This document shows positions 6,442-6,697 of a DNA stretch of 6,697 bases, piece by piece. Below the pieces are notes generated by a model. The model did no database searches. It was not told the DNA's origin and saw nothing but the letters and a program-made list of their open reading frames with translations. Every line of letters begins with the position of its first letter. Within the stretch, counting starts at the first letter, position 1. The position numbers were made by a program, and so were the translations under genes. The stretch lies in the NCBI GenBank assembly GCA_030592985.1, contig JAUVIB010000179.1, forward strand, positions 1 through 6,697. The letters run 5' to 3'. The stretch comes from Calditrichaceae bacterium. GTDB taxonomy: Bacteria > Calditrichota > Calditrichia > Calditrichales > Calditrichaceae.

Positions 6442-6520
6442 AAAAGTAATATCTTAAATATTAGTCTTAATTGAATGTTCCCCTAAAATGTATAAATTGG
6501 TTTATGTAGGTCACTAAAAA

Positions 6521-6538
6521 TATGTATGTTATGTATGT
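6521..6538 (+). repeat. Perfect 9-base tandem duplication
   Basis: TATGTATGT occurs twice head to tail (6521-6529 and 6530-6538) in the noncoding tail after the phosphatase gene. No function is evident; replication slippage is the simplest origin. Confidence 0.75.
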
Positions 6539-6580
6539 AAACATTTTGAAAATATAAATGGAAAATAGTTTCTCATTTAA

Positions 6581-6697
6581 CCCTATCCCCCAACCACTTT
6601 CCCAAAAAAATAGGGCCAGAGGAGAACTGTTGCCAAATTTGCCTTGTAATGTATTAAAAAGTCCCTTCCATTTTTATGTAAGGGAAGGGATTTAGGG
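6581..6697. repeat. Candidate dispersed intergenic repeat (edge)
   Basis: After the AT-rich phosphatase gene the composition shifts to C-runs on one side (CCCTATCCCCCAACCACTTT from 6581) and G-runs on the other (GGGAAGGGATTTAGGG to the window end), with a CCCTAT/ATAGGG pair at 6581-6586 and 6610-6615. This resembles the palindromic CCCTAAATCCC-type interspersed repeats seen between genes in many Bacteroidetes, cyanobacterial and environmental genomes. No ORF crosses it. The element would continue beyond the window. Confidence 0.4.
6656..6693 (-). terminator. G/C-rich hairpin, probable terminator of a convergent gene beyond the window
   Basis: TCCCTTCC (6662-6669) pairs with GGAAGGGA (6683-6690); a G-U and two A-T pairs extend the stem to 6659-6693, with a 13-base loop. 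Read on the minus strand the hairpin runs into TTTTT (6660-6656), as in a rho-independent terminator, implying a minus-strand gene ending just past 6697. It could equally stop plus-strand transcripts of the phosphatase gene, or belong only to the repeat. Confidence 0.5.

Noticed and set aside
6446..6462. Short hairpin (TAATAT/ATATTA) after the phosphatase stop as its terminator
   Set aside because: Six A-T pairs only and no T-run after it; too weak to call.
6634..6641. CAAATTTG as a -7 promoter element on either strand
   Set aside because: The first base does not fit and no TTG lies 20 bases upstream on either strand.

Overview
The window is AT-rich chromosomal DNA with five protein genes, no RNA genes, no CRISPR array and no recognisable insertion sequence. 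Several features suggest the Fibrobacteres-Chlorobi-Bacteroidetes (FCB) assemblage or a nearby candidate phylum. Genes are preceded by the Bacteroidetes-type promoter pattern TTG-N20-TAnnTTTG. The secreted protein has a signal peptide ending in LFSQ, a FecR domain, calcium-type Asp-rich repeats and an outer-membrane barrel ending in Phe, so the cell is Gram-negative. Two genes also have good Shine-Dalgarno sites, which is unusual for classical Bacteroidetes. I cannot name a genus.

Layout. On the minus strand from the left: a HAD-family phosphatase (21-698), then a rho-independent terminator and a compact promoter, then a 704-residue FecR/outer-membrane-barrel protein (790-2904). A divergent intergenic region (2905-3081) follows, with a well-formed plus-strand promoter. 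On the plus strand: a YkfC-like NlpC/P60 cysteine peptidase (3082-3879) overlaps by ATGA with a small HNH-endonuclease-family protein (3876-4391). After a 148-base gap with a weak terminator and its own promoter comes a membrane-anchored GAF/SpoIIE-type (PP2C) phosphatase (4540-6441). The last 256 bases are noncoding and carry a 9-base tandem duplication and a G/C-rich palindrome that looks like the edge of a dispersed intergenic repeat or a terminator for a convergent gene.

How the genes relate. Only the peptidase and HNH genes form a convincing operon. The peptidase probably trims peptidoglycan peptides in the cytoplasm. The FecR/barrel protein is an envelope protein of unknown role. The SpoIIE-type phosphatase is probably the output of a signalling or partner-switching pathway whose kinase and anti-sigma-antagonist partners are not in the window. 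I see no complete new defence or biosynthetic system. The items most worth following are the FecR-barrel protein with two kinds of putative calcium sites, the G8 tract just before the peptidase catalytic cysteine, and the uniform N20 promoters, including one that would give a nearly leaderless mRNA.
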